Of a stretch of 64,000 bases of DNA, positions 37,325 through 45,097 are shown in pieces. Below the pieces are notes generated by a model, which ran no database searches, was not told the origin of the DNA, and saw only the letters and a program-made list of their open reading frames with translations. The position numbers and the translations under genes are program-made. The stretch spans positions 81,583 through 145,582 of the forward strand of contig JAICIO010000003.1 of NCBI GenBank assembly GCA_025924315.1, given 5' to 3'. How positions within the stretch are numbered: the first letter of the stretch is position 1; every line of letters begins with the position of its first letter. This DNA is from Phycisphaerae bacterium (GTDB lineage Bacteria; Planctomycetota; Phycisphaerae; Tepidisphaerales; Tepidisphaeraceae).

Positions 37325-38953
37325 TCAACTATTTCGATAACGATCGATCGCCTGAAGCAGATGGTAGTCGCCAAAGATGAGCGACGTGTCGTCGCCGATG
37401 TTTTTCGGAACGACCTGCGCGCCGTGCGTAATGATCCCGCGGCTGGCGGTGCCTTCAGTGAGATAGTTCGTGCTGAGCAGCGACGAGAGAATCTTCTCTG
37501 CGCCCGCGCGATACGTGGCGGAGTTCGTCGGGTCGCTTGTCTTGAGGACGTTGGAGAGATCGAGCATGCCAGACGCCGCGATCGCCGCCGCGGAGCTGTC
37601 GCGATAGGCGTTGGGAATCTTCGGATCGTCGAAATCCCAATACGGCACGCCGTCGCTCGGAATGTGCGCGAGCCACCAGTCCGTTACCTTCTTCGCGGTG
37701 GTGAGAAACTCCGTCTTCCCCGTCTCGCGATAGAGCATGGGAAAATCCAGAATCGCCCAAGACTCCCCGCGCGACCACGTGCTCGTGTTGCTGTAGCCCT
37801 GGTACGTTTCGGCGCTGATGAAGTCGCCGGTGGCAGAATCGAAATACCCGCGCTGGATCGTCGTGCCGTCGGAGCGAACGAGATGGTTCATCACGTTTTC
37901 CGCATGACGAACGGCGCGGTTGTAATACGTCTGATTCCCCGTCTGCTTCGCCGCCCAGAACATCAGTTCCAGGTCGGCGGTCTGATCCATCAGCACGCCG
38001 AAGTTCGCCTTTGGATTTCCACTTGTGCTGGTGATGCCGACGGTTCGAAACGCGCCGACCGTCTCATTCCACTGCGCGTTCTTGGACACCGCCGCCGCGA
38101 GCAGCACGTTCTTCGCGTTCACATCGCCCGTCGCGTTGTAGAGCGGCAGAAACGTGTCCATCAATCGCGACGCGTGATCGCCGGGCTGGCTGCTCTCGCC
38201 CGACAGTGGGCTGGTCCACATCGTCGCTTTGTCTTTCCAATAACTGTTGTTGCCGGTCAGCGCATACATCTCCCACAGATTTCCGCCGAAATATCCGCTG
38301 GTCCAATCGTCGGCGTTCACCGTCACCCACGTCCCATCCTTATTGCTGCGCAGCGGGAACTGCGTGGTGTTCTTTCCGAAATCCGAAAGCGATCGCGCGA
38401 GTTGATCCTGCGCGAACGCGATGCCGTGATCGATCTGCGTGAGCACCGTCGGATCGGCCGCGTAAATCGCGGTCGAAGGAATCGTCGCCTTCGCCCGCGT
38501 GGCGGTCTGCCACTTCAGCGAGACATTCGCGCTGCCGGTGTTGTCGAAGTATTCCAGGAGCAGGTCGTATCGCTTCCCCGCGGTCAGCGCGATCGAGCCC
38601 TTGTCCGTCTGCGTCGGATGCGACTTCCAGTCGTTGATGATCAGCTGGTGGTTGATCCACAGCCGCGCGCCGTCGTCGCTCGTCACGTAGAACGTGAAGG
38701 TCTCCGACGTCGGCGCTTTGAGCCGCCCCGTCCATCGCGCGGAGAACGTGTCCGCATCGATCTTCGCCGCGTCGGGTGAACCGGTGCCCCAGTCGAAGTT
38801 CACGACCTTATCGATCCGCCAGACGCTTTTGCCGCTGAAGTTGGTGTTGTTGTAATAAGCCCCGAGGAATCCCGGCGCCGGATCAGTCGCCAGAAAAGTG
38901 CGGTTCTCCAATGCCTCGATCATGCACGCGCGCAGCGACGACGTCTTCCCCAT
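37325..38953 (-). CDS. secreted PA14-GH88 unsaturated glucuronyl hydrolase-like enzyme
   Basis: The ATG at 38953 follows AAGGA; the GTG at 38974 is also in frame. The 542-residue protein begins with an LEPR-like motif (MIEALENRTFLA). Residues about 28-165 are a PA14 domain (GLGAYY...DKVVNFDWGTGSPD, FYVTSDDGARLWINHQLII, YDLLLEYFDNTGSANVSLKW), which binds sugars. Residues about 175-540 are a GH88 alpha/alpha barrel with NLWEMYALTGNNSYW, the likely acidic site LMDQTADLELMFWAA, and TWSRGESWAIL. GH88 enzymes hydrolyse unsaturated uronic acids released by polysaccharide lyases, suggesting use of pectin- or glycosaminoglycan-like polymers. Confidence 0.9.
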   Translation of the reverse strand: MGKTSSLRACMIEALENRTFLATDPAPGFLGAYYNNTNFSGKSVWRIDKVVNFDWGTGSPDAAKIDADTFSARWTGRLKAPTSETFTFYVTSDDGARLWINHQLIINDWKSHPTQTDKGSIALTAGKRYDLLLEYFDNTGSANVSLKWQTATRAKATIPSTAIYAADPTVLTQIDHGIAFAQDQLARSLSDFGKNTTQFPLRSNKDGTWVTVNADDWTSGYFGGNLWEMYALTGNNSYWKDKATMWTSPLSGESSQPGDHASRLMDTFLPLYNATGDVNAKNVLLAAAVSKNAQWNETVGAFRTVGITSTSGNPKANFGVLMDQTADLELMFWAAKQTGNQTYYNRAVRHAENVMNHLVRSDGTTIQRGYFDSATGDFISAETYQGYSNTSTWSRGESWAILDFPMLYRETGKTEFLTTAKKVTDWWLAHIPSDGVPYWDFDDPKIPNAYRDSSAAAIAASGMLDLSNVLKTSDPTNSATYRAGAEKILSSLLSTNYLTEGTASRGIITHGAQVVPKNIGDDTSLIFGDYHLLQAIDRYRNS

Positions 38954-39107
38954 AAACCATCCTTGAGTTGTCACAACTGATTGCCCGGCCCCGAACCCTT
39001 ATCGGCGATACGTTACACAAGAGCGTCACCGATTCCAAAAGATTTCGCAATCGTTGCCTGAATTCCCGGTTCGGTTACTGTCATTGCTGAATTGCCGTGA
39101 GGTGGAC

Positions 39108-41543
39108 ATGCCCCGAGTCGTTCGAATCGTCATACTCTCTGTCGCGATTTGTGTGGTCTGTACCACAGTTCGCGCGGCTGACATTTACCTTCGCGCGCGC
39201 GTCATCGAACCGACCCTCACCCAGAGCACCAAGGGCCAGAAGCTCGCGATCGGTGGGCATCCGCATGAAGATCCCTGGACTTTTCCCCTAAAAACGACGG
39301 CCGCGAGCAACGAGTGGAGCGAGTGGGTGAACCTGTCTGACTGGAAATGGCATGGCCGGATGAACCGCGCGGGCGGAATTGCAGAATGGCCATCGGTGAT
39401 GATCACACTCGAACCCGCATCCAAGACGGGGGTCGCGATGGAAGTCGAGCTTGGCGACGCACCAACGGACGCCGGCGTCGTCCTCAAGTTCACCGAGCGC
39501 AGCGAATCATCCGTAATCGGCTTCCTCGTCCCCAATCCTCTCCGCGAGCACAAAGACGAATTCGAAACGGGCTCGCAGATGTGCGAGCGACAGCTCAAGT
39601 GGGCAAAAGAAGCAACCGGCGATAAGCCGATCGTGCTGAAGCAGTTTCAATTCATCAGCGCGCTCTGGGGGCCATACGACCCGGCGCTGGCGCGAATCAA
39701 TTACGCGACATTGATGCAGCTCGGCTTCAACACCTTCGGCGCCGACGCCAAATTCCTCCGCGAGCACGGCCTTCGTTCGTATCAGACGCTTTGGCTCTAT
39801 GGCAACGAACCGGAAGTCAGCGATCGCGAGTGGAAGAAGCAGTCCGATGCACTCGAGGCGAACACGGACCCATGGCTCCTGCACGAAGGCACTTCGCACT
39901 GGGTGCTCGGCGACGAGGTGTCGGCCATCGATCCGAACGTCGCGAAGGACAACAAGGCAACGACGTGGTTCCGCGAGTATCTGCGGGCACATCACGTCAA
40001 AGACAGCGATCTTCCCAAGCCGATCGATCAGATTGAGTATCCGAAGGGCCTGGGTGCCCTTAAGTCATTGCCGCGCGATGCGGATCTTCCGACTCGGCGG
40101 ATGTGGTATTACGCCGCCAAGTTTGCTCAGTCGTGGTCGGCCGACCAGCTCCGGCATCAGACGGATCTCGTGCACCAGACGTTTCCCGGTTCGAAAACCG
40201 AAACGCTTCCCACGGATCATGGGTTCCTGAACGCGTGGGGTCCGCCGACGATTGGCATGAGCTATCGGCTGCTTGATCTGTTCGACGTCGGTCAGAAGCG
40301 CGCGGTCGACCAGCTCTCGGCCGAGGATTGGATCGGCTTGAACCACATGTACGGCCCGGATTACACGTGGACCGGCGCGCAGACGACCGAATATTACAAC
40401 TCGATCTGCAGCAGCGCAATCGCCGGTCACGACATGCATCTGCGCGCGCTTATCACCGTGAGTGATGACGATTATCTGCGCCTCAAGTGCTACTCCGATA
40501 TCGCGCAGGGGACGAAATCGTTCTTCTTCTGGACCTTCGGCCCGACGTACATCGGCACCGAGAACTACTGGTCAGATTTGCGGAGCGAATACGACGGCAT
40601 CGCGAAGATCGGCCGGGCCCTGGAGAAATGCGAGGACGTCATCTGCGCCGCCAAACCTGTGCGCGATCCGGTGGCGATTGCGTATTGCGTGAGCCACGAT
40701 TTGTGGCACACGGAGAACCCGGCGGCGTTCGTGGAAAAACGACTCGTTTGGCATGCATTGCGACACGAGCAGATTCAACCAGATTGGCTGCGCGAAGAAG
40801 ATCTGGCGAGCGGACGATTGAAGGATTTCAAAGTCCTCTACCTGACCGACTGGTGCGTGAGCCGCGATGCGTCGGCGGCGATCGATCAGTGGGTGAAAGA
40901 CGGCGGCGTGCTGTACATGAGCGCCGGTGCCGCGACGCGCGACGAATTCTACGAGCCGTATCTGCCCGGATTTGCCAAAGCGGTCTGGCCGGACGACGCG
41001 ACAAAACAGTTCGTCGTCGAGGAAGGTCACACGTACAACGAACGCACCGATCTACCGAAGATCAAGCCGATGGCGACGATTGACGGGATGCCTGTCATCG
41101 GCTGCCGAATGCCGCTGCGCGATGGCTCCTCGCGAGCGATGATCGAAGTGCCCTACGGCCAGGGAAAAATCTTCGCCGCGAGCTTCCTTCCCGGTCTCGC
41201 CTACGGCCAAGGCGCCAACTTCGTGCCCGCGGAGCTGAAAGAGAAGTGGCCCGAAGCCCCGCGCAAGCTCATCGCGCGGCCGCTCGACGTGATGCGATCG
41301 ATGCAACAGGTGAAAGCGAACGTGCCCGTCGTCGAAGCAAGCTTAATCAGCGGACCCAAAGGCTCCGCGGTGGTGCTCGCGAATTACACCTATCAGACGG
41401 TCGACAACCTCGTACTCGATGTCCATCGCGACTTCAAAACCGCGACGAGCGTTGAAGGGGTACCGGTGAAACTTGAAAAGACCGCTAGCGGCGTTCGTCT
41501 CGAATTGCCCCTCAAGTGGACGGACATCGTGGTTTTGAAGTGA
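39108..41543 (+). CDS. large secreted glycosidase-like protein
   Basis: The ATG at 39108 follows GAGGTGG and begins a signal peptide (VVRIVILSVAICVVCTTVRA). The 811-residue protein has an N-terminal beta domain, a central region with TIM-barrel-like segments (PYDPALARINYATLMQLGFNTFG, WLLHEGTSHWVLGDEV, FFFWTFGPTYIGTENYW) and a late GATase-like segment (LKDFKVLYLTDWCVSRDASAAIDQWVKDGGVLYMSAGA) as in the trimerisation domain of GH42 beta-galactosidases. This order suggests a glycoside hydrolase, but I cannot name a family or the catalytic acids. It reads away from the GH88 gene and may act on the same polymer. Confidence 0.7.
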   Translation: MPRVVRIVILSVAICVVCTTVRAADIYLRARVIEPTLTQSTKGQKLAIGGHPHEDPWTFPLKTTAASNEWSEWVNLSDWKWHGRMNRAGGIAEWPSVMITLEPASKTGVAMEVELGDAPTDAGVVLKFTERSESSVIGFLVPNPLREHKDEFETGSQMCERQLKWAKEATGDKPIVLKQFQFISALWGPYDPALARINYATLMQLGFNTFGADAKFLREHGLRSYQTLWLYGNEPEVSDREWKKQSDALEANTDPWLLHEGTSHWVLGDEVSAIDPNVAKDNKATTWFREYLRAHHVKDSDLPKPIDQIEYPKGLGALKSLPRDADLPTRRMWYYAAKFAQSWSADQLRHQTDLVHQTFPGSKTETLPTDHGFLNAWGPPTIGMSYRLLDLFDVGQKRAVDQLSAEDWIGLNHMYGPDYTWTGAQTTEYYNSICSSAIAGHDMHLRALITVSDDDYLRLKCYSDIAQGTKSFFFWTFGPTYIGTENYWSDLRSEYDGIAKIGRALEKCEDVICAAKPVRDPVAIAYCVSHDLWHTENPAAFVEKRLVWHALRHEQIQPDWLREEDLASGRLKDFKVLYLTDWCVSRDASAAIDQWVKDGGVLYMSAGAATRDEFYEPYLPGFAKAVWPDDATKQFVVEEGHTYNERTDLPKIKPMATIDGMPVIGCRMPLRDGSSRAMIEVPYGQGKIFAASFLPGLAYGQGANFVPAELKEKWPEAPRKLIARPLDVMRSMQQVKANVPVVEASLISGPKGSAVVLANYTYQTVDNLVLDVHRDFKTATSVEGVPVKLEKTASGVRLELPLKWTDIVVLK

Positions 41544-41552
41544 TCGGCATTC

Positions 41553-41629
41553 GTAGGGTCCGCTTCAGCGGACCGGTTATTTGCCTTTTTCGAAATTAAG
41601 AGTAACCGGTCCGCTGAAGCGGACCCTAC
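41553..41629. repeat. GTAGGG double-hairpin element, copy 2
   Basis: Perfect 27-base inverted arms (41553-41579 and 41603-41629), identical to the core of copy 1. It fills the gap between the convergent glycosidase-like gene and pyrC; one base separates it from the pyrC stop. Confidence 0.92.
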
Positions 41630-41630
41630 A

Positions 41631-42902
41631 TCAGGCAGTCAGCTCCCACTTCACCTGCCCATCGACGATCGTGTGCGTCGCTCGGCCTTTCAGCTTCCAC
41701 CCATTGAACGGACAATTGCGGCTGAAGCTCTTGAACTGTTCTACGTCCACCGTCCATTCGTGATTCGGATCGATGATCGTCACATCGGCGATCGCGCCCT
41801 CTGCTAACGTTCCTCGATCCAGGCTGACAATTTGAGCGGGCCGCGTGCTCATCAGGTCGATGAGCTTCATCCAATCGATGTGGCCGGGCTCGACGAGCGC
41901 TTTGATGTACAGCGAGAGCGCGCATTCGATCGAGATGATGCCGAACGGAGCGTAAGGAAACTCGAGTTCCTTTTCTTCCGCTAAATGCGGCGCGTGATCG
42001 GTCGCGAGGCAGTCGATGGTGCCGTCTTTCACGCCTTCGATGCACGCCGCGACGTCGGCAGCGGTACGCAGCGGCGGGTTCATCTTGTAGTTCGTGTCGA
42101 ACGTCCGGCAGTTTTCGTCGGTCAGAAGCAGATGGTGCGGCGCGACCTCGGCGGTCACGTTGTGCTTGTTTCGCTTTGCCTGGCGGATCAGCTCGACGCT
42201 CCACGCGGTGCTGATGTGCTGCACGTGATACCGCCCCGCGATCGTGCGATTGAGCAGCAGATCGCGCGCGATCATCAATTGTTCCGCCTCAGCGGGAATC
42301 CCACCGAGACCGAGGGCCGTCGAAACCAATCCCGCGTGCATCGATCCGCCGCTGAGGGTTGGCTCTTCGCAGTGCTGCATGATCACCGCGTCGAACATCT
42401 TCGCGTACTGCAGCGCCTTGCGCATGACCGACGCATCTGCCACGCCGACGCCATCGTCGCTGAACGCGATCGCCCCGCGTTGCTGCATCGACCCAATCTC
42501 CGCCAGCTCTTTCCCCTCGCGGCCTTTCGTGATCGCGCCGATCGGATGCACGTTGCACAACCCGACGCGCTCGCCCTCACGACAAACAAACTCAATCAAT
42601 CCTTCGTTATCCAGGGCCGGCTTCGTATTCGGCATGCAGCAAACGGTAGTAAATCCCCCCGCCACCGCCGCCGCCGCCCCGGACGCGATCGTCTCCTCCT
42701 CCTCGTCCCCCGGCTCGCGAAAGTGGACATGAATATCGATGAGCCCGGGCACAACGTAGCATCCGGACGCGTCAATCGTTCGCTCTGCTTTGATCGGTAT
42801 GGCCTCCGAGATCCTCCCATCAACGATGAGCAAATCCCCCTTCCGCTGAAGCGCGCGAGAGGGATCAAGGATCGTGCCGTTTTGGATGAGGATGGAGGGC
42901 AT
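41631..42902 (-). CDS. pyrC: dihydroorotase
   Basis: The 423-residue protein is a class I dihydroorotase: N-terminal ILIQNGTILDPSRAL, metal site DIHVHFREPGDEEEETIASG, TTVCCMPNTKP, the later His sites around YHVQHISTAW, and DHAPHLAEEKELEFPYAPFGI near the end. It cyclises carbamoyl aspartate to dihydroorotate with zinc. It follows pyrB, but a 522-base mobile element separates them. The start ATG at 42902 lies 1 base from that element's arm, so its upstream region is element sequence and shows no ribosome site. Confidence 0.95.
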   Translation of the reverse strand: MPSILIQNGTILDPSRALQRKGDLLIVDGRISEAIPIKAERTIDASGCYVVPGLIDIHVHFREPGDEEEETIASGAAAAVAGGFTTVCCMPNTKPALDNEGLIEFVCREGERVGLCNVHPIGAITKGREGKELAEIGSMQQRGAIAFSDDGVGVADASVMRKALQYAKMFDAVIMQHCEEPTLSGGSMHAGLVSTALGLGGIPAEAEQLMIARDLLLNRTIAGRYHVQHISTAWSVELIRQAKRNKHNVTAEVAPHHLLLTDENCRTFDTNYKMNPPLRTAADVAACIEGVKDGTIDCLATDHAPHLAEEKELEFPYAPFGIISIECALSLYIKALVEPGHIDWMKLIDLMSTRPAQIVSLDRGTLAEGAIADVTIIDPNHEWTVDVEQFKSFSRNCPFNGWKLKGRATHTIVDGQVKWELTA

Positions 42903-42903
42903 A

Positions 42904-43425
42904 GCGCAAAGATCTCAAAGCTGCAAAGAGCGCAAAGGTTTATTCGGGTTCGGCCTCGGCACGGAATACTCTATGGATTCCTTGTTTCAGGATCATCACA
43001 TTGAAATTGATGAGCAAGCCCAACGGCAATTTCAATATCTTCAGATAGCGAATGACTTGCCTCCGATCAATCGGATGCAGAGTCTCCACGGATTTCACTT
43101 CAAGAACGAGCTTCTCCTCGATCAGGAAGTCGACGCGGACGGACGCTACAGGCTGTCCCTTATATTCAACAACCAATCGAAGTTGACGCCGAAAGCAAAT
43201 ACCGTGGTCCTGAAACTCGATAGCCAGCGCGTTTTCGTAGGCAATCTCCGGTAATCCTGGTCCCAACTCGCGATGCACTGTGATCGCAATTCCAATCACG
43301 CGATGCGCAAGCGAATTAATCTCCTCTGACGGCTGAGCCAATTCACTGTACGGGCTATGCTCATCGTCGAATGACATTGAATCGAAATTCCTTTGCGCTC
43401 TCTGCGATCTTAGCGATCTTTGCGC
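42904..43425. mobile_element. GCGCAAAG inverted-repeat element enclosing a GxxExxY gene
   Basis: Two inverted arms, 42904-42938 and 43390-43425, share GCGCAAAGATC at the outside and GAGCGCAAAGG at the inside, about 80% identical over 36 bases by eye. The space between holds only one gene, read leftward: its ATG is 12 bases from the right arm and its TAA is 1 base from the left arm. The element takes up almost the whole 529-base gap between pyrB and pyrC. The end of the right arm (CAAAGG followed by A) supplies the ribosome site of the enclosed gene. A solo 86-bp version is at 54601-54686. No target-site duplication is evident. Confidence 0.8.
42940..43377 (-). CDS. GxxExxY family protein (PD-(D/E)xK-like)
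   Basis: The 145-residue protein is a full-length member of the GxxExxY family: G41-LP-E44-IA-Y47 after the helix VIGIAITVHRELGPG, then VRVDFLIEEKLVLEVKS, in which Asp83 and E93-x-K95 have the arrangement of PD-(D/E)xK nuclease sites, and finally the YLKILKLPLGLLINF helix-strand. The family is common in planctomycetes and other environmental bacteria; its function is not established. This copy is enclosed by the inverted arms of a repeat element, unlike a normal operon gene, and is unrelated to pyrimidine synthesis. Confidence 0.92.
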   Translation of the reverse strand: MSFDDEHSPYSELAQPSEEINSLAHRVIGIAITVHRELGPGLPEIAYENALAIEFQDHGICFRRQLRLVVEYKGQPVASVRVDFLIEEKLVLEVKSVETLHPIDRRQVIRYLKILKLPLGLLINFNVMILKQGIHRVFRAEAEPE

Positions 43426-43431
43426 AACACC

Positions 43432-44373
43432 TCACACCAAAACCTGCCCAACCAGAAACAGCACCGCCATTCGGATCGCCAGGCCGTTCGTTACCTGCTG
43501 AAGGATGCCGCTTTGGGGGCCATCCGCGATGTCGCTGCTGATTTCTATGCCTCGGTTCATGGGGCCGGGGTGCATGACGAAGACGTCTTTTTTGCAGCGT
43601 TGAAAGCGGTCCCAGGTCAGGCCGAAAAATCTTGTGAATTCGCGGACGCTGGGGAACTGGCTGCTTTTGATGCGCTCGAACTGGACACGGAGCATGTTGA
43701 TGACGTCCACTTCCCCGACGATCTCGTCAAAATTGTGGACGACTCTTGCGCCGAGTTGTTCGAAGCTTTTGGGAAGCAGCGTTGGCGGGCCGACGAGGAT
43801 CACCTCGGCCCCTAGCTTTGTGAGCGCGAAGAGGTTCGAGCGGGCGACGCGAGAGTTGGCGATGTCGCCGACGATCGCGACTTTCAGGCCTTCGATTCGG
43901 CCGAAACGCTCGCGCATCGTGTAAAGATCGAGCAGGCCCTGCGTCGGATGTTCGTGCGCACCGTCGCCCGCGTTGACGACGCTGCATTTCATGGTCTTGG
44001 CGAGTTGCAGGGCTGCGCCGGCCGCGCTGTGGCGAATCACGATGATGTCCACGCCCATCGCTTCGATATTGCGCGCGGTGTCGATCAGCGTTTCGCCTTT
44101 GCTGACGCTACTGCCCTTGCCGGAGAAATCGAGGATATCGGCGCTCAATCGTTGCGCCGCCAATGTGAAGCTCGTTCGCGTGCGGGTGGAATCTTCAAAG
44201 AATGCGTTGACGACGACGCGGCCCCTCAACGCAGGAACTTTCTTGATGCTGCGTGTCGAAACTTCTTTGAACGAGTCGGCCGTGTCGAGCACGAAGCGGA
44301 TGTCGTCGGCCGACAGTTGTTCGAGGCCGAGGAGGTGCTTGTGCGTCCAGCGATGTTGCGTTTCAGCGGTCAT
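43432..44373 (-). CDS. pyrB: aspartate carbamoyltransferase, catalytic subunit
   Basis: The 313-residue protein has the two signature sites of aspartate carbamoyltransferase: FEDSTRTRTSFTLA (carbamoyl phosphate) and HEHPTQGLLD, with FVMHPGPMNRG near the end. It joins carbamoyl phosphate and aspartate in pyrimidine synthesis. Its ATG overlaps the pyrR stop by four bases. No regulatory chain (pyrI) is adjacent, as usual where PyrR is used. pyrC follows after a repeat element with a GxxExxY gene. Confidence 0.96.
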   Translation of the reverse strand: MTAETQHRWTHKHLLGLEQLSADDIRFVLDTADSFKEVSTRSIKKVPALRGRVVVNAFFEDSTRTRTSFTLAAQRLSADILDFSGKGSSVSKGETLIDTARNIEAMGVDIIVIRHSAAGAALQLAKTMKCSVVNAGDGAHEHPTQGLLDLYTMRERFGRIEGLKVAIVGDIANSRVARSNLFALTKLGAEVILVGPPTLLPKSFEQLGARVVHNFDEIVGEVDVINMLRVQFERIKSSQFPSVREFTRFFGLTWDRFQRCKKDVFVMHPGPMNRGIEISSDIADGPQSGILQQVTNGLAIRMAVLFLVGQVLV

Positions 44374-44900
44374 TTCGGCTCAACCAGAATTTCATCCCGC
44401 CCATCGGTTTCACGAAGTTTCACGTTCACGCGATGACCGCGCGGCACATCTTTGAGCGTCAGCCCGACGTAATCCGCCTGAATCGGCAGCTCACGCCCGC
44501 CGCGATCGACGAGCACCGCGAGGCGAATGGCACTGGGGCGTCCAAAGTCGCTCAGTGCATCAAGGGCGGCGCGGATCGATCGGCCGGTGAAGAGCACGTC
44601 ATCCACGAGCAAAAGCGGCGCGCCGTTGATATCGACGGAAATTTGCGTGGGTCTCACGAGGGGTCGCGGCCCAATTTCGGAAAGATCGTCGCGATACAGC
44701 GTGATGTCGAGCACCCCGCGGCCGATGTTTTTCACACCGTGCTGCTTGAGTTGCTGAGCGAGCCGTTCGGCGAGCGTTTCACCGCGGGTGCGAATGCCGA
44801 CGATGTTGATGGACCGATCGCCCGCGAAATCGGTCGCGATGGCAGTAACGAGATGATCGATCATCCGCCCGACATCGCCTTCGTCGTACTGATTCCGCAT
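44370..44900 (-). CDS. pyrR: PyrR bifunctional regulator/uracil phosphoribosyltransferase
   Basis: The ATG at 44900 gives a normal 176-residue PyrR; the frame stays open further up only through repeat sequence. Marks are NIVGIRTRGETLAERLAQQL, DITLYRDDL, the PRPP-binding loop LLLVDDVLFTGRSIRAALDAL and RPSAIRLAVLVDRGGRELPIQADYVG. PyrR binds pyr leader RNA in the presence of UMP and promotes attenuation; it also has uracil phosphoribosyltransferase activity. Only about 50 bases separate the ATG from a nested repeat element (44952-45097), and I see no classical attenuator in the leader. Confidence 0.94.
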   Translation of the reverse strand: MRNQYDEGDVGRMIDHLVTAIATDFAGDRSINIVGIRTRGETLAERLAQQLKQHGVKNIGRGVLDITLYRDDLSEIGPRPLVRPTQISVDINGAPLLLVDDVLFTGRSIRAALDALSDFGRPSAIRLAVLVDRGGRELPIQADYVGLTLKDVPRGHRVNVKLRETDGRDEILVEPK

Positions 44901-44951
44901 CGGGCGAGGAGGGTAAGGGATCGACTGCGCGTTTTCAATTTTCAGATGTGG

Positions 44952-45097
44952 AACCGCAGATGAACGCAGATAAACGCAGATGAAAGATTTGTTGCCCACG
45001 AATCACACAAATGGACACGAATCAGAATTCATTCGTGAAGATTCGCGACATTCGTGGGCAATCTCTTATCTGCGTTCATCTGCGTTCATCTGCGGTT
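44952..45097. repeat. CGCAGATGAA inverted-repeat element, interrupted by another element
   Basis: Outer arms of AACCGCAGATGAACGCAGAT units (44952-44983) and inverse TTCATCTGCG units (45066-45097). Between them sits a complete element of the CACGAAT family. The right arm encodes the last ten residues and stop of the metallophosphoesterase gene. Confidence 0.86.
44992..45061. repeat. CACGAAT inverted-repeat element, copy 2, nested
   Basis: A 70-bp element with ends TTGCCCACGAAT and ATTCGTGGGCAA, nested in the CGCAGATGAA element. Its centre matches the element at 26268-26339 (ACACGAATCAGAA and CATTCGTGAAGATTCG). Confidence 0.86.

Noticed and set aside
42904..43425. Conventional insertion sequence
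   Set aside because: The enclosed protein is a GxxExxY family member, not a recognised transposase, and I see no target-site duplication.
44952..45097. Short repeated units read as a CRISPR array
   Set aside because: Units are 9-10 bases, degenerate and in inverted halves without spacers; no cas genes are present.
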